NCBI GenBank assembly: GCA_002698785.1 | Contig: PAAG01000019.1 | Coordinates: 344,350 to 408,349 of the forward strand | Direction of reading: 5' to 3' | Source: Verrucomicrobiales bacterium | Lineage (GTDB): Bacteria; Verrucomicrobiota; Verrucomicrobiia; Verrucomicrobiales; DEV007 | Length of the DNA: 64,000 nucleotides | Part shown: one piece after another, positions 52,795-62,144 of the stretch | Position numbering within the stretch: position 1 is the first letter of the stretch | How the letters are laid out: each line of letters opens with the position of its first letter | Translations under genes and position numbers: made by a program | The notes under the pieces: generated by a model | Databases searched by the model: none | The model's input: the letters and a program-made list of their open reading frames with translations, nothing else | What the model was told of the DNA's origin: nothing

Positions 52795-52976
52795 GGGTGC
52801 CTGTGCTAACTCAACTGATCATCTGGGGATTGTTGCTCGTCTATCTTCTGACGAGTTGCTCCCCTCACACCGATATGGGTGGACCCGATATGGAACCGGT
52901 CGGTTCCGGCCTGCGGTTCATCGGTGTCGGCCTCGTGGTGATGGCACTTGTCTTTGTGTTCGCACAACGACGCTGA
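52791..52976 (+). CDS. 61-residue two-span membrane protein
   Basis: MRVPVLTQLIIWGLLLVYLLTSCS and later LRFIGVGLVVMALVFVFA give two hydrophobic spans with a polar loop. The LLTSC resembles a lipobox but lacks a clear signal-peptide charge pattern. GGAGG precedes the start; the ATGA overlap couples it to the nuclease. Unknown function. Confidence 0.6.
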   Translation: MRVPVLTQLIIWGLLLVYLLTSCSPHTDMGGPDMEPVGSGLRFIGVGLVVMALVFVFAQRR

Positions 52977-52990
52977 GAGGAGAAATCCAT

Positions 52991-53134
52991 ATGGACGATC
53001 TCCTCTTCGCCATCATTGCCGTGGCGGCTGTCACCGCCTTCGTCTTCGGCGTGCTGTCCGGTATCTGGCCTTCACTGGTTCTCGGTCTTCTGATCGCTGC
53101 CGGTGTTCTCTGGATGGCACGGTCGGTTCGCTGA
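52991..53134 (+). CDS. 47-residue two-span membrane protein
   Basis: MDDLLFAIIAVAAVTAFVFG and PSLVLGLLIAAGVLWMARSVR form two short spans. GGAGA precedes it and it follows the other small membrane gene by 14 bp. Too short for the track; unrecognised. Confidence 0.55.
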   Translation: MDDLLFAIIAVAAVTAFVFGVLSGIWPSLVLGLLIAAGVLWMARSVR

Positions 53135-53176
53135 AATCCAATCAACTCAAATTAAAACACATCCATTACCAACTAT

Positions 53177-53953
53177 ATGAACAACATGATTGAAAACACA
53201 GCCCCCCGCGAGCAGGCACCGCCGCAGGGAATGCTGTTACACTGTGGTGCTGAACTGGTCGACCGCCGAGCGGTCTACAATGTTCCTACTCCTGCTGGCA
53301 CGGATACCTGGTATCCTCTAGCCCATGCAGGACTGATCCATGAAGTCGAATCGCAGCTGCGTTCTGCGGGGTTTCATCTCACCGGAGAACACCATGCACT
53401 TTCCCACGAAGGAGCACGGTACTTCGGCTTGTTTGAGGTGAACTTCCCGGGACGGCAGAGTCGCGATTATGGCTGGGTCGTCGGTATTCGCAATTCGCAT
53501 GACAAGACCTATCCCGCCGGCCTGGTTGCTGGCTCCAAAGTCTTCGTCTGCGACAATCTGGCGTTTGGCGGTGAAGTGAGAATTTCGCGCAAGCATACCA
53601 AGTTTGCTCAGCGGGATCTTCGGCACCTCACCTCACGTGCGGTCGGTCGACTGGGAGAGAAATTCCTCCAGATCGATGAGCGTATTGCCCGATACCGCGA
53701 TCGCCGGATCACCAATCCACAGGCCCATGATCTCGTCATCAAGGCGGTGGACTGTCAGGCGATCACACCCAGCCAGATTCCGTCTGTGCTGAAAGAATGG
53801 CGTGAACCATCGTATGAGGAATTCCGTTCCCGGAATGCCTGGTCCCTGTTCAATGCGGCGACCGAGATCATGAAGGGTACGAATCCGAACGTGGTCGTAA
53901 ACCGCACCCAAGCCCTGCATGGGCTGTTTGATGGTCTGGTCGGTCTGAACTGA
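53177..53953 (+). CDS. DUF932 family phage/plasmid-like protein
   Basis: 258 residues. YFGLFEVNFPGR ... DYGWVVGIRNSHDKTYPAGLVAGSKVFVCDNLAFGGE is the typical DUF932 core seen on phages and plasmids. It ends this cassette and a good terminator follows. Its function is unsettled; these proteins often lie beside recombination nucleases, as here. Confidence 0.82.
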   Translation: MNNMIENTAPREQAPPQGMLLHCGAELVDRRAVYNVPTPAGTDTWYPLAHAGLIHEVESQLRSAGFHLTGEHHALSHEGARYFGLFEVNFPGRQSRDYGWVVGIRNSHDKTYPAGLVAGSKVFVCDNLAFGGEVRISRKHTKFAQRDLRHLTSRAVGRLGEKFLQIDERIARYRDRRITNPQAHDLVIKAVDCQAITPSQIPSVLKEWREPSYEEFRSRNAWSLFNAATEIMKGTNPNVVVNRTQALHGLFDGLVGLN

Positions 53954-54004
53954 CCTGATCGATAGGCTCCTCCTCCCGAATGCGTGAAGGAGGGCGGCAG
54001 CCAG

Positions 54005-54043
54005 AGAAAATCCGTCGCTCCGAACAGGGCGGGTTTTCTTTTA
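54005..54043 (+). terminator. Rho-independent terminator after the DUF932 gene
   Basis: AGAAAATCCG pairs with CGGGTTTTCT (one G-T pair) around a 15-base loop and is followed by TTTTA. It lies 51 bp after the stop. Confidence 0.7.
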
Positions 54044-54138
54044 GGTGTTAATTCAATGCCCCGTACGAGAGTGTTATTTGAGAAATCTTAATTTTCAGTC
54101 CTTCTTGAAGAACGTGGAAGAATGGCTACTATAGGAAG

Positions 54139-55236
54139 ATGAAGACAGCGAAAGTCTTGAGGATTGTATTTTGCGGCCCCGGAGACGTTGCGAAGGAATT
54201 GGAAATTGCAGCAAAGGTCATTCAAGACTGGAATTTGGACAATTTCGATCGGTTGAATTGCGGACTCCAACTTTCCAACTGGAAGACCGAAGCAGTGCCT
54301 TCAATGGAAGGACGCGGACAGGCAATGATCAATGATCAGTTGATCGATGAGGCGGATCTGATGGTCGCGGTTTTCTGGAAGCGGTTCGGAACTCCAACAG
54401 GAATGCATGATTCCGGCACGGAGGAGGAAGTTCAGCGAGCGATCGCCCGCCAAATACCGGTCTTGCTGTACTTCTCTGACATCGAAGCTCCAACAATCAA
54501 GGTCGATCAATTTCAGAGCGAAAAGCTGAGCGAGTTTCGCAGACGGGCAATGGAATGTGGATTACCCTGGTCTTTTCAAAGCCGTAAAAAATTCGAAGAC
54601 GCTTTCAGGAATCATCTCGATTTCAAAGTGAGAGAGTTGATCTACGAACAGAAAAACGCCACGGCATTCGAGCCGATAGCTGCAATCCACCAAACAGTGC
54701 AAGGTGACGGGAATGTCTCTGTCGTAGGAGACTCAAACCAGTTCAATTTTAACAACTCTGGCCCGAAGCAACCTACTATCAAGCTAGACTATGGTGACCA
54801 GTACCTTTCGCCCTCTCAGCAGAAGGAAGTTTCTGACCTAGTTCGCGAGTTGGCGGACCTGATAGAGGAAGTCAAAAGGAAGTCTCGCGGCCAAGCGATG
54901 AGTGAAGTCTGGAGCCGGCTGAAGAATCAGTTTAAAGTGGAAAAATACGAATTGCTTTCGCCAACTCAACTTCCGGATGTTCACGAATGGTACTTGGTGA
55001 GCAAAAGAATACTAATCAGAACATCCCGTCGCAAAAACTCCTCAGTTCACAAGAGCGCAAGAATCCCTGCAATCAAGGCTGCAATGAACAAGATGGGCCT
55101 GACCAACGAAGAATACTATCCGGAGATAGCGAATCGTCTCAAACTTCCTCAATTCAACTCTCTCAAAGATCTCAAACCCAAAGATCTGGAGCGAGTATAT
55201 ACACTAGTGCAGCGAGATCAGAAAAAATCTGGATGA
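54139..55236 (+). CDS. DUF4062/TIR-like N-terminus with ORF6C-like C-terminus
   Basis: 365 residues. VLRIVFCGPGDVAKELEIA and MINDQLIDEADLMVAVFWKRFG match the DUF4062-like fold, related to TIR and SLOG sensors or effectors. A short GDGNVSVVGDSNQFNFNN strand-repeat region follows, then helices like ORF6C (QAMSEVWSRLKNQFKVEKYE). The layout suggests an NAD- or nucleotide-directed effector with a DNA- or protein-binding tail. It stands alone, apparently on its own promoter. Confidence 0.65.
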   Translation: MKTAKVLRIVFCGPGDVAKELEIAAKVIQDWNLDNFDRLNCGLQLSNWKTEAVPSMEGRGQAMINDQLIDEADLMVAVFWKRFGTPTGMHDSGTEEEVQRAIARQIPVLLYFSDIEAPTIKVDQFQSEKLSEFRRRAMECGLPWSFQSRKKFEDAFRNHLDFKVRELIYEQKNATAFEPIAAIHQTVQGDGNVSVVGDSNQFNFNNSGPKQPTIKLDYGDQYLSPSQQKEVSDLVRELADLIEEVKRKSRGQAMSEVWSRLKNQFKVEKYELLSPTQLPDVHEWYLVSKRILIRTSRRKNSSVHKSARIPAIKAAMNKMGLTNEEYYPEIANRLKLPQFNSLKDLKPKDLERVYTLVQRDQKKSG

Positions 55237-55358
55237 ATTTCTGTCGTCAACGGCAAGGAACTGTATCCATTATTTCGGCCCGATCCAAATGCACTGGGGC
55301 AAATACTTTTGGCTTCTTTGTCAGGAATTAGTAGCATATTTTCGAAAGCATAAATCTC

Positions 55359-56732
55359 CTAGGCAGAGTTCTTTCGCTTCAAATTGTCTTCTACGCCTGT
55401 GAATTCCCAATCGGGTGGCGCTTCGAGGCCACCGGTAAGATAGGAACCATCAGGCGCCTTGAGTAGGTCGGACCCGTAAGTCATGGCTTCGATTAGTTCT
55501 GATTTCTGATCGTCATTCAGAGCTTCGATCCACGTTGGGGAGAATGCTGTGTTCTCGCAACCCTTTACGACCAACTGAAACAGGAGATTCCCGAGATTCT
55601 GGCCTTCACGGATAGATTGTTGCAGAGTCGAAATAAAGTATCGGCAGACTTCGTCGCTGCTCCTGTGCCACGCGAATAGAAATCCCCAACTATCTTCGGT
55701 CGGCGCGAAGGAAAAGGTCATCGAACTTCGATCACCGGTGAAGTCACCCAGGTCTTGAATGGGTTCGCCATTAAATCCCCAATCGGGGAAAAACCCGCCG
55801 GAAAAAACCACGGTGGGTGCAATCTTAGACCGGAAGAAAACGTAGCGGATATCCGAGAAGTTCCCTCTTCGATGGGACTCGTCGAAGTGAGATTTCTCGC
55901 GCTCAAGGTATTGTTGTCCCATGCCATTCCCTTTGAGCGAGTTCTCCATGAACGCCCGCGTTGCGGTGCTTCCCGAGAATCTTGACAGTTGGTTGCGGAG
56001 AGACTCCACCACAAAGTTCTTCGCGGAAAGTTGCTTCAGGATCGAGCGATAAGCATAGAGGAAAGCTTGCTCGTCGGTAGGCTTCAGCGGTGCATTGTCT
56101 ATTGCCTGGAAAACGAGATTGTCATGAAACATGCACAGCCCCCGAAATGTTGAGAACGAGTTTATGTGTGTGCGGGCGAACGATGCCTTTCCCTTTGATT
56201 TCTTTATGTCGCCGAACGAAAGCGAAGGACTGTACACGTAGCCATCCACGTCAATGGACGACAGTGCTTGACCTCGCTGAATCGAGTGGGCGTCGATGAC
56301 CTCGCAGCATGACTCCGTAACGTCATAGAAAAGGCATTTTCCTCCGTCCTTGATCTTCTTCTGGTCGGAGAGCCACTCGTGCAAGTTGATCTCGGACACG
56401 ACCGGGACCGGTTGCGGTTCATCCGTATGCAATTCCTCAGCATCCGTGTAGCCCACGAACACCAAAGACAATCCGTCTTGCTGGCACTCATCGAAGCTCT
56501 TCAAACCAAGATCCTTGTTCTTGAAATCATCGCGATCCACCGCAACTGGTTGCGTTTCCACTTTGTCGATCTTCCACCCGGCCTGCCGTACTTTGTAGGA
56601 TGCCTTGATCATCGCAGATGTCGGATCTGATTCTAAAACCCAGACGTGAGCGAGGGCACCATCGATCCTCGAATCGATGGCCGATCCCGGTTCGGGGCTG
56701 GTTTCAAACATCACGAAGTACGTCTGCGGCAT
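55359..56732 (-). CDS. Large protein with an HNH-like motif
   Basis: About 457 residues from MPQTYFVMFETSPEP; the track start at 56795 is less likely. CEVIDAHSIQRGQALSSI resembles the AHSI/SHTI signature of degenerate HNH-type nuclease domains seen in uncharacterised proteins. The rest is unassigned. It converges with the DUF4062-like gene with about 120 bp between the stops. Confidence 0.5.
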   Translation of the reverse strand: MPQTYFVMFETSPEPGSAIDSRIDGALAHVWVLESDPTSAMIKASYKVRQAGWKIDKVETQPVAVDRDDFKNKDLGLKSFDECQQDGLSLVFVGYTDAEELHTDEPQPVPVVSEINLHEWLSDQKKIKDGGKCLFYDVTESCCEVIDAHSIQRGQALSSIDVDGYVYSPSLSFGDIKKSKGKASFARTHINSFSTFRGLCMFHDNLVFQAIDNAPLKPTDEQAFLYAYRSILKQLSAKNFVVESLRNQLSRFSGSTATRAFMENSLKGNGMGQQYLEREKSHFDESHRRGNFSDIRYVFFRSKIAPTVVFSGGFFPDWGFNGEPIQDLGDFTGDRSSMTFSFAPTEDSWGFLFAWHRSSDEVCRYFISTLQQSIREGQNLGNLLFQLVVKGCENTAFSPTWIEALNDDQKSELIEAMTYGSDLLKAPDGSYLTGGLEAPPDWEFTGVEDNLKRKNSA

Positions 56733-56989
56733 CCCGTAAGAACCGGTCGGAAGCCGATTCGTCAATTTTGAAAATAAGTTTACGAACCTTGCCAACTATT
56801 GTTTCCAGTGTGATTTCGCTGACCGTCATCTCCACATTCACGCATCGTGAGCGTCTTTTAAGACTCAATTGATTGCTCGATACCACGCTGTAGTTCCAAG
56901 ATTAGCGTCAATGCTCGTGGCCTGTTTCGTTGCTTGCAATGACTATCCTTTTCATCTTAATCCCCCTTTTTTGCCTGCGTCCTTAACTT

Positions 56990-57175
56990 TTGATGGAACA
57001 CGGCCGAAGGAATTTGATCAACACTTATAGCGCGACCAGTCCAGCAGAATTCTTCGCCACAGACATAGATATGTTCTTCGAAAGTCCCAATTTTCTCCTC
57101 GAGCAGCATTCGGCGCTCTACGAAGACTTTTTAGATTCCGCCCGGTGGAATTCCGTGTTGTGGGTATTGGGCTGA
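56990..57175 (+). pseudogene. Decayed C-terminal fragment of an MtfA/M90-type peptidase
   Basis: NLINTYSATSPAEFFATDIDMFFESPNFLLEQHSALYEDFLD matches the distinctive end of MtfA-like zinc peptidases. The metal-binding N-terminal domain is missing and the flanking 56733-56989 shows no other part, so only a stump of the gene remains. Confidence 0.5.
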
Positions 57176-57202
57176 CGTTTCCCTTAAATAGAATTTCGAA
57201 CA

Positions 57203-57427
57203 CTATTCCTTGAGCCCTTCCACCAATTGGCCAATCTCCACACCGCACGCTTCGCAGTAGAAGAGCGTCTCCACAAAATCCAGACGCCTTTCGCCCAACT
57301 CTGCCTTCGACACATAGCTCTGCGGTTTCTCCAGCTTTTCAGCCAGTTCAACCTGAGTCAGCCCGGCATCGATACGCATCTGCCGCAGCAGAGCACGAAA
57401 TCGTTTTTGCCGGGGTGAGTAATCCAT
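57203..57427 (-). CDS. Small XRE HTH regulator
   Basis: 74 residues from [46 protein letters not shown] is a textbook HTH_3. There is no other domain. It is alone on the minus strand next to the decayed peptidase; its targets are unknown. Confidence 0.8.
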   Translation of the reverse strand: MDYSPRQKRFRALLRQMRIDAGLTQVELAEKLEKPQSYVSKAELGERRLDFVETLFYCEACGVEIGQLVEGLKE

Positions 57428-57537
57428 TGGCACGAAGTTTCGCGCCGCGTTTACAATAACCCATTTTAGGATATTTTTACTTTGTAATCCTGGGGATCCG
57501 CAATCATAGTGGACCCCTCATTTGAACACCCTGTGCT

Positions 57538-57897
57538 ATGAAACAACTTTTCCCGGCTATTTGTGTTTGCCTCTTCTTATCAGCCTGCGGTGGGCCTAGC
57601 AAAGCGGAGCTACGCGCAGAACTGCAACAGATTGAAGGTGAGTTGATGCAACTGGAGATGATGGCATACGATGCTCGTTCCCGGATGAGCCAGGCAGAAT
57701 GGCAGAGTTTCCTCGGTGGATTCGCTGCAGGATTCGGAGCCGTGAGCGGCGATGGCAACATGACACTGGCCGGAGGAAATGCGATCGCCGGTGCGTCCGG
57801 CGAGTTCGATCGTGCCCGATTCAATCTTCAGCAGATTCAGGCCAGATACAACCAACTCGCCGCACGACACAGTGAAATCCGGAAGCGTTTGTATTGA
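57538..57897 (+). CDS. Lipoprotein with a coiled-coil domain
   Basis: 119 residues. A signal peptide ends in the lipobox LSAC at residue 17; a Glu/Leu coiled coil, a Gly/Ala-rich loop (GGFAAGFGAVSGDG) and a second helix follow. Probably anchored in the envelope. It is the first gene of a short plus-strand operon with two further envelope genes. Confidence 0.75.
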   Translation: MKQLFPAICVCLFLSACGGPSKAELRAELQQIEGELMQLEMMAYDARSRMSQAEWQSFLGGFAAGFGAVSGDGNMTLAGGNAIAGASGEFDRARFNLQQIQARYNQLAARHSEIRKRLY

Positions 57898-57911
57898 TCT
57901 ACAAAAACCTC

Positions 57912-58685
57912 ATGAAGATCGCGTGCCCACACTGCCACGGGAATATCGAGGTCGGACCCGATTGGCTTGGGCAACAGGCCGCATGCCCTCACTGTAGTGA
58001 GAACTTTCTCGTCCCCAATGTCCCCTCTTCTAGCGAAGCATCCGAAGCCCCAACTCCAGCCTATACAGATTTGGCACCCCGGGGGAATTTGAGGACTCCC
58101 GTTGTCCCTCGAAGAGCTTTTGCCATTGGGGGAGGCATATTGCTTCTCCTTGCAATCGCCGTGGCGGTCATTACGAACGGAATGGGATTGTTCGGATCCA
58201 ATACGCTCCGTAGAGGCGACGACGGGAAGTGGGACCTGCAACGATTTTCGAATCGCCCGGAAGAGGAGCGGATCTATATCGCCCAGTTGATCGAGATCTG
58301 GGATTCGCTTCGCGACGTTAGGTGGTCATGGACCAACTTGGAGCGAATGAGCACCTTCCCCTATGGCGAATACTGGCAGGGGATGAATGCGGACCGGGCG
58401 CAGGCTGCGTTACGTGGAATGCAGTATTCTGCTGCCGATATCGGAGGTGAAGTGAAGGGTCTCGTGAACAGCTACAACGAGCTTCAACGTGTCTCGGAAC
58501 CGCTCTTGGCTGCTCGTCCCGACCTAGCAGAACCGCATGACGCGCTCCGGCTGAGCGCGGATCTCGAATACGAAGTAACCAATCCGCAAGTCGCCTACGA
58601 ATTCGAATCCTTGGCTGGAGCAATTGAAGCGATGTTCGAGGCGCTGGGTATCACCGTCCCAAAGCCGAAAACCCCGGGTCCGTGA
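57912..58685 (+). CDS. Zinc-ribbon membrane protein
   Basis: About 257 residues from MKIACPHCHGNIEVGPDWLGQQ. Two CPHC pairs form a zinc ribbon at residues 5-33, a membrane span lies near 75-95 (GGILLLLAIAVAVITNG), and the rest is an outer helical domain. The start is 15 bp after the lipoprotein stop. Probably a sensor or scaffold; unrecognised beyond that. Confidence 0.65.
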   Translation: MKIACPHCHGNIEVGPDWLGQQAACPHCSENFLVPNVPSSSEASEAPTPAYTDLAPRGNLRTPVVPRRAFAIGGGILLLLAIAVAVITNGMGLFGSNTLRRGDDGKWDLQRFSNRPEEERIYIAQLIEIWDSLRDVRWSWTNLERMSTFPYGEYWQGMNADRAQAALRGMQYSAADIGGEVKGLVNSYNELQRVSEPLLAARPDLAEPHDALRLSADLEYEVTNPQVAYEFESLAGAIEAMFEALGITVPKPKTPGP

Positions 58686-59398
58686 AAAAAGAAAAACCAA
58701 AGAAGAAGGTCGGAAAGTTCGAGAGAATCGTGATCCGTTTCATTCTCGGATTTATTCTCTTCCTGATCTTGTTCACGGCATTCCTCAACAGCCCTTTGGT
58801 CGACCTTCCGATTTTCCACCAGCCGATGCGGGGTAGTAATTCCTTCCACCCAGAGAATGAATCTCTCTCCGAAATCGCCACAGCGATCGAGTCGATGCCG
58901 CAAGCACACCATCGAATTCACGACGCCGACAGAGAGAACGATTACGTGATGCTTCTCTTCACCGGAGAGAACAGTGTGCAGGTCCGTGAAATCCCAGATC
59001 ACCCAGGGCTTTACCAAATCGATGTCACCCGATACGGAGTTGTCTACGATCAACTCCCCTCCGATCCCGGCACCCGAAACGCATTGACTCTCGTCATGAA
59101 TCTGGGCACCGAGTTTGAAAATGGGAAGTGGAAGCTGGTCCACGCCAAGGGAGGTTCCGTGGAACAGGTGACCAAGCCGGGGGAGTCCACCCCAAGAGAG
59201 AATACAACCGCATCGATACCACTGGGGGAAGCGATGTGGCACGGCCAACTGGTAGTCGATTTTCTGAACGGAGAAGCTCCCGATCCAAAGATCGAGAATG
59301 AGAACAGCTCCCGCTATCGCTTCCTTGAGGAATCCTTTCTCCAGGAACACCGGAAGATCGAAGGCATTCGCGCCCAGGGAATCCGTTTACCGGAGTGA
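58682..59398 (+). CDS. Single-span membrane protein
   Basis: 238 residues from a GTG overlapping the previous stop. A Lys-rich start, one membrane span (RFILGFILFLILFTAFLNS), then an outer domain without a known motif. Co-transcribed with the zinc-ribbon gene. Confidence 0.6.
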   Translation: MKKEKPKKKVGKFERIVIRFILGFILFLILFTAFLNSPLVDLPIFHQPMRGSNSFHPENESLSEIATAIESMPQAHHRIHDADRENDYVMLLFTGENSVQVREIPDHPGLYQIDVTRYGVVYDQLPSDPGTRNALTLVMNLGTEFENGKWKLVHAKGGSVEQVTKPGESTPRENTTASIPLGEAMWHGQLVVDFLNGEAPDPKIENENSSRYRFLEESFLQEHRKIEGIRAQGIRLPE

Positions 59399-59421
59399 GC
59401 CAGTTGGGCCCGCTGAGGCAC

Positions 59422-60560
59422 TTACATGAAGAAGCGATACGACTGCTGCGAAGGATCCTCGTCCGGCAACCAGCGCAGGATCTCTCCCACCTTCCTGAAT
59501 GCCGTGATCGTGATAGGGAGCGTGGCGTCGATCTGGACGTTGTTCCAGTTCGTCTTGGTTAGCGTCAGAATTTCCTCCACGAGATGCGCCATTGGAGAGC
59601 CGGCGTCAGCAACTCGCATGTGCAGTGAGCGCGGAACATACATCCCGGGATATTCCTCGTAGAAATTCACGGAACCCCGCGTGTATATGATCGCATTCAC
59701 ATAGTCAGCCTCAAGCCACGTTCCGCGCAGCGGCGGATAGTAACCTTGTCGAAAGAGCCGGGTAAAGCTCCGGTCGAGTAGGAGGAAATCCCTCAATTCG
59801 ATTCCAACGTCGTCGAGACCTGCATGGAATCCTTCCGCTTCGCCTGCTTCGAAATCCGAGGTCTTGTGGATTACCACTCTCGCCGGGGTCGTATTGTGTT
59901 CTCTTCGGTAAGTGCGAATGCAGTTGCGCATGAGCTGCTCGGCATCCTCTTGAGAGAGGTGAGGTTGTTTATCAGCTGACGACACAACCGCTTCCATTCC
60001 TTTGACGGTCAAGCCATGTCCGCGCCCATTGAAAACCTGAGCTACTGCCGTTTTCACTGAGGTCTTGTCGGTCGATACAAAGAACGAGATCCCTATGAAA
60101 CAAGTCTGGTAGTCCGTCTCGGGACGTGGCACGCGATAAGGAAATCCTCCGGCCTTGTAATAAAGCGCGGTGAAGAAATTCCAGGCTCTCGTAGCCTCAT
60201 CCTGAAGACTCTTGCACTGCCCTTGCTCGTCTCGCTCCCCTTTCCGAAGTTTCGGGTCATACTCGACGGGCGGATGAACTGGAGCGGCTTCCCGCATCGA
60301 AGTGCAGCACCCTTCAACAGATCATGGAACTCGGCCTTGATCCGCTTCTTTCCGTTCTTCCGCCCCGCTTCTGCTACCGTGATGATCTCGAGCAGTTCCA
60401 CCGGCATCGAGACTAAAATGACGTCAGGCGAGATCTTCGACAGCTTCGAGAAAGAGTTCCACCAGATTTCTGACAACGGTCTCATAGGCGTCACGTAGCA
60501 ATGAAGAGTCCGCGACCAACTTTCCCTCAGAAGAGCCGGAACCTGCCTTCTGGATAACAC
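59422..60560 (-). pseudogene. Frameshifted prokaryotic Argonaute (PIWI half)
   Basis: The frame ending at 59422 shows PIWI features: CFIGISFFVS, RVVIHKTSDF, YYPPLRGTW, IIYTRGSVNFYEEYPGMYVP, LTKTNWNNVQID and PITITAFRKVGEIL, ending YRFFM. The part before it continues in another frame (60560-60260): SPDVILVSMP, HDLLKGAALRCGKPLQFIRP. The frames meet near 60265, where FIRP should join YDPKLRKGERDEQGQCKSLQ. The first catalytic Asp is Ser (GIS), as in inactive long-type pAgos. N, PAZ and most of MID are absent, so this is a relic. Confidence 0.78.
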
Positions 60561-60569
60561 AAGGGGGAA

Positions 60570-60905
60570 TCACTTACTTGTCGAAGATTGATCGTCCAAA
60601 ATCGAGGTTCTCCAAAATTCGGGCGTCTCGTATTTTCGTTCATCGACAGATTCCGACGACTCTGCTTCCGCACTGATGAAAATCTCTTTGGCCTTCTGAA
60701 TTCTGCCACGGATTCTGGCGCGGACGGTAATCAGGACGGGTTCATCCCGGCTCCAGCTAAACAAATCCTTTTCGTCAGGCATAAGGCCCTCCGGAGTCAG
60801 GAAGGAGATTTCATCCTCATTGAATCCGGCAGCCTTGAGCTGATCGACGACTCGCCCCGCCTGTGATAACGAAAAAGCTATGAACGATAGGGTTTCCTTC
60901 GGCAT
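60570..60905 (-). CDS. Small YflT-like stress protein
   Basis: 111 residues. MPKETLSFIAFSLSQAGRVVDQLKAAGFNEDEISFL and PVLITVRARIRGRIQKAKEIFISAEAES resemble the small 'general stress 17M/YflT' proteins, where a residue tail GAEDI is common. It is 40 bp after the PRC-barrel gene on the same strand. The role is presumed in stress response; evidence is only the pattern. Confidence 0.6.
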   Translation of the reverse strand: MPKETLSFIAFSLSQAGRVVDQLKAAGFNEDEISFLTPEGLMPDEKDLFSWSRDEPVLITVRARIRGRIQKAKEIFISAEAESSESVDERKYETPEFWRTSILDDQSSTSK

Positions 60906-60944
60906 ACTGATCGTGTCCGTTCCCGGCTCGTGACGAAACCGGCG

Positions 60945-62144
60945 TTACTCCGCGGTTTTCTTCGTTTTTATCTTTAGTTGGTTGTCTACGCTCGCGCTTC
61001 CCACGTTTCGATTCGCGATCTCGGAGATGATGCTCTTCTCTTCCTCGGTTGCAACAAGCCCGCTCAAAGTAGTCATCCCATCCTTCGTAATGACGCTTAC
61101 GTTGCGAGCATACAAAGATATCTCCTTAAGTGCCCGGATCTCTTTCTTGATTGCCATCGTGGAGGCCAGGTCCTCTTGGCCATCGCTCGGAGTGCCCAGA
61201 AATTTCCTGTTCCCGGATTGCGATTCGTCATAAATCGGATACATCGGAATCGAGTAAGCGGCAAAGACACTGTCAATCACTGAGGTTCGGGAAAAGTCAG
61301 GCCACTCACTTGCAGTGAAGTGCGGTGCGGTTTCCAGTTGTTTCCTGGTCGTATCAAGGTGCAGTCCCGTACGATTCCTGTTGAACCGGAAGAAACCCGG
61401 CGGAATGGCATTGAGTTGGTCCGTGATGCCCAGGAATTCGCTCGTGGTTACAATCATCACCGTCAAGCGACCGGAGGCCAGGTCTGCAAGTATCCCGGTA
61501 ACTTCGCCGATGGGTGCTTCCTGCAAATCCGTCACCTTCATTCCCATCAGTTGGCTGGCACGCTGGATATAATTGAGACGTGAAACCGGAATGAGTTCTG
61601 TAGACTGCCCTGTTGAAATTTGTGCGACGAAGTCGAAAGCCGATTCCTGGTCGAAACGCTTGTACAGGGCGAAGAGTTGTTCGTAGGAGAACGATTCCGA
61701 CCACTTCGCCGGATCGAGGGGAGGTGCGCTTTTCAGCTTCTCGTTTCCAGTACCAAGAATCAGGTATTTCTTCGCTGAATCGTGAGTAAGCGCAGCGGGC
61801 GGTATGGCGGTTTCAGTTCGCTCAATTCCCAGGAATCCGCCCGTGGAGAGGATGACCGCAACGATGCGGCCCGATTCCACGTCCACTGCCAGTTCCCGGA
61901 CAGACCCCAGAGTCTCTTCATCCTTGTTCTTGACCTCCCTGCCGATGAGTTCGCTGACTTTATCGACGATGATCAGTCCGGGTTGTATCGCGCTTGGTTC
62001 ATACCGTTGTTCCGGACGGTCAGGACCTAGCGTTAGAGTCGATTGGTTGTTTTCAGTTTGCGCCGATACGACGAGGGGAACTACGGAGATGGCAGCGACG
62101 CCCAAAATGGTGAAAATGTTATATTGAAGCACATCTGATTTCAT
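60945..62144 (-). CDS. PRC-barrel and BON envelope protein
   Basis: 399 residues. An N-terminal signal peptide (FTILGVAAISVVPLVVSAQ) leads into two PRC-barrel domains: VSELIGREVKNKDEETLGSVRELAVDVESGRIVAVIL, and GMKVTDLQEAPIGEVTGILADLASGRLTVMIV. A BON-type end follows (NVSVITKDGMTTLSGLVATEEEKS). Exported and probably periplasmic or outer-membrane linked; such proteins often respond to osmotic or envelope stress. Divergent from the kinase gene across 331 bp. Confidence 0.8.
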   Translation of the reverse strand: MKSDVLQYNIFTILGVAAISVVPLVVSAQTENNQSTLTLGPDRPEQRYEPSAIQPGLIIVDKVSELIGREVKNKDEETLGSVRELAVDVESGRIVAVILSTGGFLGIERTETAIPPAALTHDSAKKYLILGTGNEKLKSAPPLDPAKWSESFSYEQLFALYKRFDQESAFDFVAQISTGQSTELIPVSRLNYIQRASQLMGMKVTDLQEAPIGEVTGILADLASGRLTVMIVTTSEFLGITDQLNAIPPGFFRFNRNRTGLHLDTTRKQLETAPHFTASEWPDFSRTSVIDSVFAAYSIPMYPIYDESQSGNRKFLGTPSDGQEDLASTMAIKKEIRALKEISLYARNVSVITKDGMTTLSGLVATEEEKSIISEIANRNVGSASVDNQLKIKTKKTAE

